NCBI GenBank assembly: GCA_902497065.1
Contig: CABVDH010000007.1
Span: forward strand, 1 to 64,000
Origin: an uncultured Collinsella sp.
GTDB lineage: Bacteria > Actinomycetota > Coriobacteriia > Coriobacteriales > Coriobacteriaceae
Reading direction: 5' to 3'
Length of the DNA stretch: 64,000 nt
Notes under the pieces: model-generated
Databases searched by the model: none
What the model saw: the letters and a program-made list of their open reading frames with translations, nothing else
What the model was told of the DNA's origin: nothing
Program-made: the position numbers and the translations under genes
Shown here: positions 27,029-36,981 of the stretch, piece after piece
Position numbering within the stretch: position 1 is the first letter of the stretch
How the letters are laid out: each line of letters opens with the position of its first letter

Positions 27029-28261
27029 ATGTCTACCGCGAAAAGGGGCGAAGTTCCCACACTGTTTGAGTCGCCGTCGCATTGCTGCGGATGCGGGGCG
27101 TGTGCCGCCGCTTGCCCGAAAGGCGCCATCACCATGTCTGAGAGTAAAAACGGGTTTGTTCTTCCTGTGATCAACGGCGAACTCTGTATCGGTTGTGGCG
27201 CGTGCACGAGGGTGTGCGGCCTCAACCGGGGGATAGGCTCTAATTCTGTCGGACCGTTCTTTGCCGCTGCTGGTAGGGACGATGTCTCGGAGTCCGCTTC
27301 CGGGGGAGTTTTCGGCGCCGTTGCACGTGAACACATTTCCTCTGGTGGGGTCGCATACGGTGCTGCCTATGAGCGTGAGGGGAATACGCTTCGTGTGCGA
27401 CATCGTCGTGCGGCGAGCGTTGATGAGCTCCGCCCACTTCTCAACTCAAAATATGTCCAGAGTGACGCCGGATCTTGCTTTGCCGACATCAAGGAGGATC
27501 TATGCGAGGGAAGGCGAGTCTTATTTTGCGGAACGCCTTGCCAGGTTGCTGGCCTTAGGGGTTTCCTCAGGCGCGATTATGAGGGCCTGACAACTATTGA
27601 CTTGATTTGCCACGGTGTCCCTTCCGCTCGTATGTTCGCGGATTGCGTGGAGGGCTATGGCAAGCAGTTTGGATCTCCCGTGGTTGATTTCCGGTTTAGG
27701 TGCAAGCGCGAGGGGTGGGGGCACTCCCTTCTTCTTCTTCTTCTTCTTGAGGACGGAAGAGAGGTTACCATTCCTGCGGCAAAATCTCCCTACTACGACA
27801 TGTTCCTGAATCTTAAGACGCTTCGCGACAGCTGCTATAGGTGTCCCTATGCGGGGGGATTTCGCGCTGGTGATCTTACCATCGGCGATTTTTGGGGAGT
27901 CGACGTTAATAGGCCTGACGTTCTGAAGGATTCTGAGAAGTTTAATCAGGTGAAGGGCGTCTCCTGCCTGTTGGTTAATAACGACCGCGGCAGGGAATTC
28001 ATTGAGTCCAGCAATGCTTTGGACTTGTACCCTGTTGAGTTCGACGATATCGCCAAGGGCAACGACCAGCTCCGCCATCCTAGTGATCTTCCCAACGACA
28101 GAGGATTGTATATCGATGCTTTTACGAAGGGCGGTTGGAAGTCAATCTGCAAATTGTATTTGAGGCGCGAGCGAGGACTTAAATTTCATTCAAAGAGGAT
28201 ACTTAAAGTATTTCTCCCTGCCTCTTTTATTTCTTTTGCTAAAAGCTTTAGGTCTCGGTGA
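27029..28261 (+). CDS. FrhB/FdhB-like Fe-S protein with N-terminal 2x[4Fe-4S] ferredoxin domain
   Basis: The protein is 410 residues. Two ferredoxin motifs are present near the N terminus (CCGCGACAAACPKGAI and CIGCGACTRVCGLN). A coenzyme F420 hydrogenase beta-subunit type domain follows (FCGTPCQVAGLRGFL, DLICHGVPS, FRCKREGWGHS, CYRCPYAGGFRAGDLTIGDFWG). Such proteins are common in polysaccharide loci beside pyruvyl transferase-like genes. Their substrate is not established; a flavin- and Fe-S-dependent redox change on a sugar or its modification is an inference. It is the last gene of the locus. Confidence 0.85.
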   Translation: MSTAKRGEVPTLFESPSHCCGCGACAAACPKGAITMSESKNGFVLPVINGELCIGCGACTRVCGLNRGIGSNSVGPFFAAAGRDDVSESASGGVFGAVAREHISSGGVAYGAAYEREGNTLRVRHRRAASVDELRPLLNSKYVQSDAGSCFADIKEDLCEGRRVLFCGTPCQVAGLRGFLRRDYEGLTTIDLICHGVPSARMFADCVEGYGKQFGSPVVDFRFRCKREGWGHSLLLLLLLEDGREVTIPAAKSPYYDMFLNLKTLRDSCYRCPYAGGFRAGDLTIGDFWGVDVNRPDVLKDSEKFNQVKGVSCLLVNNDRGREFIESSNALDLYPVEFDDIAKGNDQLRHPSDLPNDRGLYIDAFTKGGWKSICKLYLRRERGLKFHSKRILKVFLPASFISFAKSFRSR

Positions 28262-28390
28262 TTGGCCTCTTAGCAGCTTTGCTTTTCATTATTGCTGTTG
28301 ATGTAATTTGGTTGATGTTCCATGAATGCCATTTGCACTTTAATCTAACAATTGAGTTTGCTTTAATTTGCGCTTACTAAATTGTTGAAA

Positions 28391-28425
28391 TATGACCCGC
28401 CACGATTTGCGTCGCGGCGGGTCAT
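28391..28425. terminator. Bidirectional terminator between the polysaccharide locus and the convergent secreted-protein gene
   Basis: TATGACCCGCC pairs with GGCGGGTCATA, with CG/CG pairs inside. It sits between convergent transcription units. T-rich sequence on either side is modest. Confidence 0.7.
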
Positions 28426-28471
28426 ATCATGTGTTTATCACTTGTAAATATGTCTTGTAGTAATGAAATAT

Positions 28472-30820
28472 CTATCTCATTTCAAACATAAATAGTGTCT
28501 CTATTGTTCCGCCGTTTGACCATGTTTGAACATTTGCTCCATCTCTTGCCATTGCAAGTCTAACGTTTAAGTATTCATTTGCTCCAGCTAGTTGTACGGT
28601 GAATCCATTTTTATGTTTTGATAGCTTCCAATGCTGAAGATTTGAACCGGTATATGTTGCCTGCGAAATGTTTGCGCCGTCCTTGACAGCTTCTGCTGTT
28701 AGCGCCTTTTTGGAGTGTACAAAAATAAATGTGTATGTTCCGTCTCCCTGTCTTCTAAGATCAACTGATTGATTTGGGGAATTGTAGTCAGTCCAAATTT
28801 GAGCATTTGCAAAATCATCTTGGGACGCTAAGCGAATGTCGATTGTTTTTGTCGTGTCAAGTTTGGTTTTTATGGCGTACCTACCGTTTGGAAGTGCATC
28901 GAGTTCAGTTGGAACAAGATTAAAGATTGTTTCGGACACACCGCCATTTGACCAAGTTTGAATATTTGTGCCGTTTCTTGTGTCGGCTCTTCTAACATTT
29001 AGCAACTGGTTCCCTGCTTTATTTTTTATTGTATATCCTGCCCCCATTCGTTCGACAACCCATCTCTGTAGATCGGAACCATCTATACTTGACTGAATAA
29101 CATTCGATCCATCACGATTTGATTCAGCAGACATCGCTTTTCCTGAATGAACGAACGTAATAAGATAGGTGCCGTCATTTTGGAATTGGAGGTTGACCTT
29201 TTGTTGTCTGCCGCCATGATCTTGCCAGAGCTGTACATTCGCCCTATCGTTCTTCGACTCCATGCGAACGTCTAGGGCTTTTGATTGGTCGAGGCATGAG
29301 TATATGGAATACATTCCGTTGGGTAAAACCGGTGTAGCGGCTGGTTTGATTTGCAAGAACTTTGCCGTGAATTTGAACGTAGCAATCCAAGTAGTGCTGG
29401 TTTGTGTGGTGACTATTGATGCCGCTTTTAGCTCTGCCTGTTCAATTTCGGTCTTCCACTCTCTCAGATTCATCGCGTACGCAACAATCCCGTTCTGAAT
29501 CCCCGAGATGCTCGGCGGGAACGACTGGTTGTCAGCATCGATGGAAAAGCTCTCTTCCTTGGCATCCAGATGCTCCTGAATTCGGTCGGCATACTTCCCT
29601 GCCCATTCGTCTGCCTTGCCATTTCGCACAAAGTAATTGTTGATAGGTCGGTCGAGCGGTAGACGTAGTCGGCCTTTTGGTAGTTTGCTGTGTGATCAGA
29701 GTGGGTGATTGCCATGAGCTCGTCGGTCAGGCCAAAGTACAGATGGCGCTGGTCCAGGTCTCCGTACCAGTTGTCGCTGGTGTCGTCCCAGGTTAGGTCC
29801 ATCTGGCACCATTTGCCGTCGATCTTTACGGCGTTCCAGGTGTGGCCGTTGCCGGTGATGCGGCCGTTGTCGATGCCCGCGGCGTCAAGGAGCTTGGAGT
29901 AGATGCGCTGGTAGCTCTCGCAGGTGCCCTGGTGGCGCGTGAGGCCGCTTTCGGCCGAGCACCAGTTGAGGCTGTGGTCGTACTCCAGCTGGTCGAGCGT
30001 CCAGTCGTGGAGCCACAGCGCCATGTCGTATTCCGAGCCGTTTGTCTCTTGTCTGCACTGGGCAACGGTGTTGTTGACGATCTGCGTGACGCTTGGGCGG
30101 GCGGCGTCGTTTACGGTCACCTCCGCCGTGGTGCGCAGGTAGTAGATACCCTTGTCGTTTTGGGGGTCGTATCTGTCGTTGTCCATAAAGTAGAAGTAGA
30201 TGCGGTACGTGCCCGACGCCGTAAAGTCAAAGGTAAAGTCGTGGCCGGTGGCGCCCAGGTTGTAGTAGCTGCCCCATGCCGGGCGCGACGGGTCGCAGAC
30301 GCTTTCCTGGCCGCCGCCGTCCCAATAGGTGGGCACGTCCATGCGCGCCTTGGCCTGGGACGAGCCGTTGGTTTGGGTTACGTGGAAGGTCGTCGCGGTG
30401 CCCGCGGGGGCGTCGTTCCACGAGACGGTGAAGGTGACGCCGTTTTGGCTTGCGGTGGCGGAGTGGGCGTAGGTGGTTTGTGACGTGGTGGAGATTGCCG
30501 CGGGCGTGGGGTTGGTTTGGGCGCGGAGGGATGGGGCGGGGGTGCCGGTTGCAGCGGGGGGTGCCGTCAGCGCTTTCCGTGTTGGCTGCGGTGGTGCCGG
30601 TGGATGTTGCGGTGCTGTCCTCTACGGTATCTGCCGTCGCATTTGTGTTGGCGCCGTCTTCGGCCTTTCCCGCGTCGCCGTTCGCGGCGGCGGCTTGCGC
30701 CTGCTGCTCGGCTGTTGCCCGAGGCTGCATGGCTTCTGCGATGACTGGCATAGGCAACGTCGAGCTGACCATGGACGTGCACGCGATCGCGCAGAGCAGG
30801 TAGTAAAGGGGTCGTTTCAT
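28472..30820 (-). pseudogene. Secreted transglutaminase-like / ricin-type lectin repeat protein, two frameshifts
   Basis: Read on the minus strand, the gene starts at 30820 with a signal peptide (MKRPLYYLLCAIACTSM...PVIAEA), then a Thr/Ala-rich linker. A C6 run (G6 at 30556-30561 on the plus strand) breaks the frame; C5 would restore it. The next frame carries a transglutaminase-like core with Cys in GTCESYQRIYSKLLDAAG, His in GNGHTWNAV and Asp in CQMDLTWDD. Another one-base shift near 29640-29655 moves to a third frame with NYFVRNGK, a helical stretch, and several ricin-B-type repeats (NVQLWQDHG, NIQTWSNGG, AQIWTDYNS, NVQTWSNGG). If intact it would be an extracellular cell-surface or glycan-binding protein of about 780 residues. 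Each change could be mutation, phase variation (first site) or sequencing error. Confidence 0.8.
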
Positions 30821-31588
30821 AGCGGAGCCTCTCGGTGAGCAGCCAACAGGGTCCGAAGGCAGCTCCAGGCCAGCACTCCGCACATATTTTGTTGGGGTTT
30901 ATTTTACGGGAACCTAAGTCAACATCAGCGAACTTTCTGGGGAATGTTGGGGAGGGGGGTCTCGGCGGTGCCGTGCGTAGATGTCTTCGTCCTCGGCGAT
31001 GTGTCCGTCGTTGAGGAGAGAGAAGCGGCCATGCTGAACAATGCCAATCCGCCCGTCTGCGCATCTAAGCTCCTGGATTATGCGCATCGAGATTTTCACG
31101 GTGTTGTCGGCGATATTGTTTTCGCGGACCGTGTGCATACAGCAGATGAGCAGGCGCTTGTATCCGTAGAAGCGCACCAGCATTTTCGATGCGATCGCCG
31201 TAAAGACAATTGGGCGTGTATCAAGGAGCTGTTAACTGCATGAGCCGATTTCTTATAACCTGTTTAAACAAAGCAAGCTTGGGGAATAAGGATACCTGCC
31301 CATCGCGAATTGGCGATGGGGTACGCTACTGCTGTCAATATAGCAAACGACGAAATCGCAATTCCGACGTTCGCAACATTGACACCAGCGTTGCCTGCGG
31401 CTAGCTGGATAAGGGCTTCGATGGTCATAAGTACCAATTCCTCGCTTTCGTCTAGTATGGCATAGGCAATCATTGTTTTGGGTGGCCGCGAAAGCGTTGG
31501 ACGCACTTGCTGCGCCTTTAATTAGCCTGTTCGGGGAGGGTTAGCCGCCGCTTGTTGATCCGGACAGGTTGATTTATTTGGGGGTATT
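30821..31588. other. 768-base spacer upstream of the reverse transcriptase; no supported gene
   Basis: There is no clear plus-strand gene. On the minus strand a short frame (about 30914-31210) reads TVRENNIADNTVKISMRI and later SLLNDGHIAEDEDIYA, which loosely resembles the ATP-binding domain of a sensor histidine kinase and could be a fragment. A second minus-strand frame (31264-31506) ends with a hydrophobic segment. Defence reverse transcriptases and retrons often have a structured non-coding RNA just upstream, so this region is the place to look for one; I did not recognise a defined fold. Confidence 0.4.
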
Positions 31589-33043
31589 TTGGCCGAGTTC
31601 GATATCACTCGTATTCCTCGATATAGTTCCAAAAGCTCATATGCCCACTTTGATCATAGGGTCTCTTTTGCCGAAGCTCAGACCAAGATCTTAGATTCGG
31701 AGTACGTTTCCCATCACGCGTTCTACCCTCTAATTTCCAACGAAATCATTGCTGTTCGGTATCGTGGAGGTAAGCGAAGTTGCAAGGTTCGCAATATCGC
31801 TTATGCCTCGCATTTCGATCACCGCGTCTTCCAGTACTACTCTTATCTATGGTCGGACTTATATAACAAGAAGGCTATTGCGGAAGAGTTTAATGAGGTT
31901 GCCGTAGCGTACCGCTCTTCGCTTTCATCAGACGGCGTCGTAACTGCTGCCAGCAATATTTCCTCAGCTAAAAAGGCCTTCGACTATATGCGTGAGCAAG
32001 ATTCGGCTTTTGTGCTTACGGGTGATTTCGAGAGCTTCTTCGACAACCTAAATCATGCCCATCTAATAGCGTCGTTGCGTTCGTTGTTTCCCAGTGGACG
32101 CTTGCCGGACGATCACTATCAAGTTATTAAAAATATCCTTCGCTATTCGTGCTGGCCTATTGCTGGTTTGGCTGCTCGACATGAATTGCCATGGCCAATA
32201 ATCGATCATACTCGGGAGAAAATGATCAACGAAGCGGCTATCGAACTTCGGTTCAAGTCTATTCGTGAACTTAATAAGCTAGATGTTATCTTGCCAAAGT
32301 CTGAATTTCTTGCAAACAAGAGCAATATTATTACCAGACCTTGGGTACGGGATGGCTCTGCGCTGGGCATTCCTCAGGGTCTTGCCGCAAGCGGAGTGCT
32401 CGCTAACATTTATATGGCCGATATCGATATGAAAGTCAGACTTGCCGTTGAACGGGTTGGTGGCTTGTATCTTCGTTATTGCGATGACTTTATTATTGCC
32501 GTTCCAAAGTCTGGCTTTGATGCACTTGTAGAGGCCATCAATCTAATGGCCGATGTTGATTCCGTTAAACTTCAGCCCGAGAAAACCAAGGCATTTCGGG
32601 TTGATAGCAGCGGGGTTGCTCAGCTTGATTTTGAAAGCGTTCGTACGGGTAATGTCCTTTCGTACTCCGGTGCACATCTCGCACAGAAAGTCAGCTTCTT
32701 GGGGTTTGACTTTGACGGGCGCGTTGTAAGACTTCGACAGTCTACGGTTGGAAGGTACCACAAACGCCTCCGTGAGGCGGCCACTGCGATTGCGCGTTCT
32801 AATCAGGGGGAGGGAAGGCACGCATCAAAAAAGCGAGTCTCCGCTCTGTATCAACATTATTCACCGCTCGGTATTAAGGGAAGAAGGTTATGCCCCTCGG
32901 GTGATGCTGACCCTTCTGCATTTTCTCGCTATGGGAACTTTCTTTCCTACGTGGCGAGAGCCCAAAAGGCGTTTCCAAATGATCCGATTGCCCCTGATGA
33001 GGCTAAGATTTACAGGAAGATAAAGCGCCTGAGTACTCCTTAG
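31589..33043 (+). CDS. Reverse transcriptase of the defence-associated (DRT/Abi-like) type
   Basis: The protein is 484 residues, starting at TTG 31589 with TGGGGGTATT upstream. RT motifs are in order: VLTGDFESFFDNLNH (catalytic Asp, about residue 147), GIPQGLAASGVLANIYMADID, YLRYCDDFIIAV with YCDD at residues 297-300, and SFLGFDFDG. No maturase, HNH or integrase domain follows, so it is not a group II intron protein. The N-terminal region (HAFYPLIS...YRGGKRSCKVRNIAYASHFDHRVFQYYS) and AYRSSLSSDG resemble stand-alone antiviral reverse transcriptases. YCDD is reported in some of these (for example DRT2), but I cannot assign a class. In such systems the RT copies a specific RNA and triggers growth arrest on phage infection. 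Confidence 0.8.
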   Translation: MAEFDITRIPRYSSKSSYAHFDHRVSFAEAQTKILDSEYVSHHAFYPLISNEIIAVRYRGGKRSCKVRNIAYASHFDHRVFQYYSYLWSDLYNKKAIAEEFNEVAVAYRSSLSSDGVVTAASNISSAKKAFDYMREQDSAFVLTGDFESFFDNLNHAHLIASLRSLFPSGRLPDDHYQVIKNILRYSCWPIAGLAARHELPWPIIDHTREKMINEAAIELRFKSIRELNKLDVILPKSEFLANKSNIITRPWVRDGSALGIPQGLAASGVLANIYMADIDMKVRLAVERVGGLYLRYCDDFIIAVPKSGFDALVEAINLMADVDSVKLQPEKTKAFRVDSSGVAQLDFESVRTGNVLSYSGAHLAQKVSFLGFDFDGRVVRLRQSTVGRYHKRLREAATAIARSNQGEGRHASKKRVSALYQHYSPLGIKGRRLCPSGDADPSAFSRYGNFLSYVARAQKAFPNDPIAPDEAKIYRKIKRLSTP

Positions 33044-33073
33044 ACGATAGTTATAACGCCAGATCATTCATAG

Positions 33074-33235
33074 TCAGAAATACTTAGTCGATATCGGCCA
33101 ATTCCAATCATCAGGTAATAACGATGTGTCTTCTTCCCGTCGCGACACGATGTCTCTGGAGCTCGTGACCATAACATCAGATTGATATGACAAGAGACGC
33201 TTCGTGTATCCAGTCACCAATGCTGACGCCGCCAT
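33074..33235 (-). CDS. Possible small protein downstream of the membrane zinc-motif gene
   Basis: A 53-codon frame (MAASALVTGYTKRLLSYQSD... to ...DDWNWPISTKYF) lies 25 bases after the stop of the minus-strand gene at 33261-33662. No Shine-Dalgarno is visible and I do not recognise it. It could be a genuine small gene or a remnant; it faces the reverse transcriptase gene end to end. Confidence 0.25.
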   Translation of the reverse strand: MAASALVTGYTKRLLSYQSDVMVTSSRDIVSRREEDTSLLPDDWNWPISTKYF

Positions 33236-33260
33236 TTTTTATACGAGCATTAGTTATCAT

Positions 33261-33662
33261 CTAGAGAGATTTTTTGGCATGCTTGTTGTATTTCCTCATC
33301 GCCTTTTTGTAAGCCTTTGGATGATTGAGATAATAAGTTGCTTTAGCTTTTATTTTCTCTTGATCGGGCTCGTAAGGTAATACTGCTCCGCATCGAGAGC
33401 AAAACCAGTTCGGCGTTCCGAACGGCGTGTAAAAGAGCGAATTAACTTGAAAGCTATTATCGCGACGAGGTATTAAATCCATATGTGGGCAGTAGCTCTG
33501 TGCTAACTTTCGGTGTCGTTTTTTGCGGCTTTCAATAAATTCGTTGATATCGAATTTAACGCCAAAATGTAAGATTGCGATTATTGCAAGAGCGAGTATT
33601 ACAACGAGAAAGAATGCCACTCCGCATTTCTCTATCAGTAATTTTGAAACAGAGTCGCTCAT
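33261..33662 (-). CDS. Hypothetical single-pass membrane protein with metal-binding motif
   Basis: The protein is 133 residues. One strong transmembrane segment (about residues 14-33, FFLVVILALAIIAILHFGV) is followed by a highly basic stretch (ESRKKRHRKLAQ) on the predicted cytoplasmic side. A YCPHMDLIPRR motif and a WFCSRCGAVLPYEP motif could jointly bind zinc. The C terminus is again Lys-rich. No homolog is recognised. It is convergent with the reverse transcriptase gene; whether it belongs to that system is unknown. Confidence 0.6.
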   Translation of the reverse strand: MSDSVSKLLIEKCGVAFFLVVILALAIIAILHFGVKFDINEFIESRKKRHRKLAQSYCPHMDLIPRRDNSFQVNSLFYTPFGTPNWFCSRCGAVLPYEPDQEKIKAKATYYLNHPKAYKKAMRKYNKHAKKSL

Positions 33663-33703
33663 TTCTTACTCCTTTTGTTACGCAGATTGCGTCGAAAATG
33701 TTG

Positions 33704-33726
33704 GTGCTAGGGTGGCACCCTAGCAC
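33704..33726. repeat. Perfect 11-bp palindrome
   Basis: GTGCTAGGGTG and CACCCTAGCAC face each other with one base between. It lies just upstream of the start of the membrane zinc-motif gene and before the IS256 fragment. It may be an operator, or mark the junction of the inserted transposon remnant. Confidence 0.5.
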
Positions 33727-33793
33727 AGTTTAACGAAAGAAGGGTCTTCGTCCTGGAATCTGAAATCACCACAGCAACAGGTTCAAGGAAAGG

Positions 33794-34250
33794 ATGAAGA
33801 CCGCTACGGAAACCTTACCAGGCCTGACGCCGGACATGCTCGCCATGCCCCGGTTCGAAGACAGCGCCATCGATATGCAGGAGTTGCTGCGCAGGTTCGC
33901 CGATTAGGTCGTGAACGCCGTGTTGGACGCCGAGACCGACCGAGTGTGCGGCGTCGGAGCGAACAATCGCGACGGCTACTGCGAGCGCAGCCTCGCCACC
34001 TGCGTCAGCACGCTGACGCCGCGCATCCCGAAGCTGCGTTCCGACAGCTTCTTCCCGGAGGACGTGATCGAGCGATGCCAGTTCGTCGGCTGTGCCCTCG
34101 TGCCCGCCGTGGTCGAGATGTATGCCGCGGGCACGAGCACCCGCAAGGCGCAGGGGTGGCCGAGAAGATGGGCGTATCGAGGCTCTCCATGGACCAGGTG
34201 TGCGCAATCGCCTCGTGCCTGAACGCCGATATTGAGGAACGATCCGACGA
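33794..34250 (+). pseudogene. IS256-family (mutator-type) transposase, N-terminal fragment
   Basis: ATG 33794 opens a frame reading MQELLRRFAD and then an in-frame TAG (33905-33907). It continues AVLDAETDRVCGVGANNRDG and TLTPRIPKLRSDSFFPEDVI, the typical N-terminal block of IS256-family transposases. After about 34150 the homology changes frame (VAEKMGVSRLSMDQVCAIAS) and then stops before any DDE catalytic residues. The element is therefore dead. A further possible scrap of the same family lies near 37250-37390 (FPDEVIERHHFGLDAVV). These mark past rearrangement of the island. Confidence 0.8.
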
Positions 34251-34355
34251 TATGGCTACACTTCTTTTGAGTAACTACTCTATGCGCTGTTTAAAGAGGG
34301 CTTTGCAAGATAATTTGGCCCTTGTCGTCCGCGGCACTTCGCTTGTGCCTGGCTT

Positions 34356-35633
34356 TTAAAATGGAATATCGTCTTCGATGTCCTCTAGATGGGAAATCAG
34401 ATTCGCCATGATGGCCTCTCTTTTTCTGGGGCTCGCATTATCGAGTAGGTTTACAAAGTCAGAGATGGTGTTGATTGATATAGACCCTGGTTTTGTTTCG
34501 ACTGCTCCATTGATTAGAATGTCAGTTAGATATTTGACATTTGCAAGTGAACTGTCTAATAAATGTGATTCAAGCAAATTATGCAGACGCGTGCGAATTG
34601 TGTCTGCATCCAGCTCAAAAGTTGATAAATGACTTTTGTAGACAGTATGTTGGCTTATTTCATTAATAAAATTGCGAAAGGCCTGCTTTTCCTTTGTTGT
34701 GAAAAACGGTGATTCGCGTTCATCTTCGCGCTCATCTGGGAGATCAAAAGCGTCAAGATACCTTGTGTATTCGCTATCAATAAGATCGTCTTTATGTCTT
34801 AGAAAAATCGGCTTTATGTAGTCACTGATGTCGTCATCCTTTAATATCCATTCGACTTGCTGGTTTTCTAAGGCGACCGAAAGGATACGGAGCTCTTGTT
34901 GATCTGTGGTCACGTGGGGGCTGGAACTTAGTTTTGAAATAATCGAATGCGTCTCAGCGAAGGAAAGCGAATTTGCCAGCGCTTCTATTAGATCATTAAC
35001 GTCAGCGTCAGTGGCGTTCTTCATATCGACATCGCTGGTGTCCGGTGTGATCTCGAATTTCTCTTCATCTTTAGGGCGATTATTAAGTTTGATTACATTT
35101 TTCAAGTCGCCTTCGACCGTGATGTTGTTCCGATCCTTGAAATACTCGGTCATTCTTTTGTCGTCGGTGCAAATTATCACACGTGTTTCATTTGAACACT
35201 GCTCGAGAAAATGGTCGATTGATGCGACAATGCAGGCATCTTTAAAACCCTTATCGCTCTTTTCTTCGAATGGCGGCTCGTGATTAATTGCCCACTTGTA
35301 TATACGCGAGAATGCGTATTCGACCGGCGCTTGAGGCAAGACTTTAAACTGGATCGATCTATCGCTGCGGATTTCCTCTTCGACTTGTTCGAAAGTCAGG
35401 CTTTCGGCCTCTTTCATTGAAAAGCTCGTCAGCTTGAGTATCCCGCTTCTATTAATTTGCGCCTGTTCCCTCAGAAAAGACAGACGTTTCTGTGCCACTA
35501 TTTCATCGATAACGACTTCGGGAATATATAGTTCGTTACTTGCGGCAATTGCCTGCAACTGCTTCCGGTTGCCTAGGAGCTCGGAATATGAGTTTTCGTT
35601 CCTAGCTAGATTTGTGTCGACGATTACTATCAC
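34356..35633 (-). CDS. PIN-domain nuclease with long C-terminal extension
   Basis: The protein is 425 residues from GTG 35633, which has GGAGAGG 6 bases upstream (the frame is open further). The PIN-like acidic set is visible: Asp6 in IVIVDTNLA, Glu in PEVVIDEIVAQK, Asp in GFKDACIVASI and Asp in IICTDDKRM, all within the first 180 residues. This fits a Mg-dependent RNase. The remaining 240 residues are mostly helical and acidic and are not recognised. It is longer than toxin-antitoxin PIN proteins and has no adjacent antitoxin, and it resembles the large PIN proteins often annotated DUF4935. A role in defence or RNA decay is inferred from family and location only. Confidence 0.75.
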   Translation of the reverse strand: MIVIVDTNLARNENSYSELLGNRKQLQAIAASNELYIPEVVIDEIVAQKRLSFLREQAQINRSGILKLTSFSMKEAESLTFEQVEEEIRSDRSIQFKVLPQAPVEYAFSRIYKWAINHEPPFEEKSDKGFKDACIVASIDHFLEQCSNETRVIICTDDKRMTEYFKDRNNITVEGDLKNVIKLNNRPKDEEKFEITPDTSDVDMKNATDADVNDLIEALANSLSFAETHSIISKLSSSPHVTTDQQELRILSVALENQQVEWILKDDDISDYIKPIFLRHKDDLIDSEYTRYLDAFDLPDEREDERESPFFTTKEKQAFRNFINEISQHTVYKSHLSTFELDADTIRTRLHNLLESHLLDSSLANVKYLTDILINGAVETKPGSISINTISDFVNLLDNASPRKREAIMANLISHLEDIEDDIPF

Positions 35634-36169
35634 GATTGCCTCTCCTTTGTTGGCTACTTTCTTAAACAATACTATCCATTGCCACGCATCAAAGATTGTC
35701 TTTAATTGTTGCAACGCTGACGGTGCCACACGCTTGCAGTCCCTGATTTGTTATCACCTTGAGTGCTATGGTAATTCGTTCAAAGCGGTCGGGGTTGTAG
35801 CGATTTGTTACACGGCTTTGCATGGATTCTACTGTGTAGGCATTGGAGTTTGTTCTTGCTGTCAGTCAGTGTTGATGAGTTTTCTCTGGTTGATTGTTGC
35901 CGCGTCGTCGACCAAATATTTACGCGAGGCAATGGTCTAACCCGTGATGAAAAGAAGGTTAATGACAACTTCCTCCACTTCATGAGGAACGGTTAGGACA
36001 AGGGGCTGAGACGCGTGATGTTTTCCCTAGATAGGATCTTCAGGGATAGGTTCACGCTAAACGGTCTTTTGCCATGTTCTGTGTCGATTCCCCACATGAA
36101 AGGTGACCTTGCCAACGGTGCGGTCCGACTTCCATAATTTGTTGGCGCCACGCAGCAAGACGAAGCGAT
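35634..36169. other. Spacer between the PIN gene and the helicase remnant
   Basis: I see no intact gene in 536 bases. A plus-strand stretch (35870-35995) reads DEFSLVDCCRVVDQIFTRG and LTRDEKKVNDNFLHFMRNG before a stop; its composition looks protein-like, so it may be debris of a deleted gene. Confidence 0.4.
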
Positions 36170-36981
36170 TACCATTTGTTTCGAAGGTCGCCATGCTCGC
36201 TCAAGGCAGTGGCGGAAGGATTGCGATTCTTGTTCGTAATCTCGGTGCCCTGGCCAATCCCATCACTGACGAGCTGGCTAATGAGGATATATCTTACTTC
36301 AACGGACTTTTCTCGGATACAGACCCAGAGTTTACTGAATTCAATGCGTTTGCTTTATCCAGGGTTACCGATGCAGCGTCTGGAGAAAAGGGCGTCAGCC
36401 GGTCTGCTGCGGACGAAATAACCGACTCCATCTCTGATGGGCTGCTGATTGGCTCCAGGAGATTCATGTATGGGCGGTCCTATGCCATGCTTCTTGCAGC
36501 GCTGCGGAAACACCTTAAAATTGACTGCGTCGCGATGGGACCTTCGGAGCGCTTCGACTATATCGTTAGTATCTTTTCCGAGGGCTCCCTGCGACGTTTC
36601 TCCGATTACCTTGATGTGGGCATCTCCATGATGACCGTTCACTCCGCTAAGGGACTCGAGTGGGACAACGTTTTCATTCCGGGCGTTACGCGTTTCGATT
36701 GGCCTGGAGGGATTTGCTCTCGTTGCGAAAATGCTGGTATATGCTTACGTTCTGCGCGAGGTTGCCAGATTGCTGATGCGAAGAAAATGCCAGATGGGCT
36801 TATTGAGGAAATAGGCCTGCTGTACGTCGGCGTCACTCGCGCCCGCAAAGCGGTATACGTCTCCGCTTCGATGCAGCGCAGAACAAATTACGGGAACTAT
36901 CAGGTTGCCTGCCCCTCTTGCCTAACGTCTCTTCCGGGCATTGAACCTGTGAGCTGGTCGGTCATGGACGGAGAGGGGTGA
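36170..36981 (+). pseudogene. UvrD/Rep-type superfamily 1 helicase, C-terminal remnant
   Basis: About 270 residues match the second half of SF1 helicases: IAILVRNLGALANPITDEL, then GISMMTVHSAKGLEWDNVFIPG (motif V region) and GLLYVGVTRARKAVYVS (motif VI). An unusual cysteine group (CSRCENAGIC) lies between them. The whole N-terminal ATPase half with Walker A and B is missing upstream and no good start codon or ribosome site is present, so it cannot be an active helicase. SF1 helicases of this kind occur in defence systems such as Gabija, but no partner nuclease is recognised here. Confidence 0.75.

Noticed and set aside
35434..35940. 168-codon plus-strand frame opposite the start of the PIN gene
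   Set aside because: Most of it lies antisense to the PIN coding sequence and its translation shows no domain.
36170..36981. Active GajB-like helicase forming a Gabija system
   Set aside because: The Walker A/B half is absent and there is no GajA-type TOPRIM nuclease nearby.
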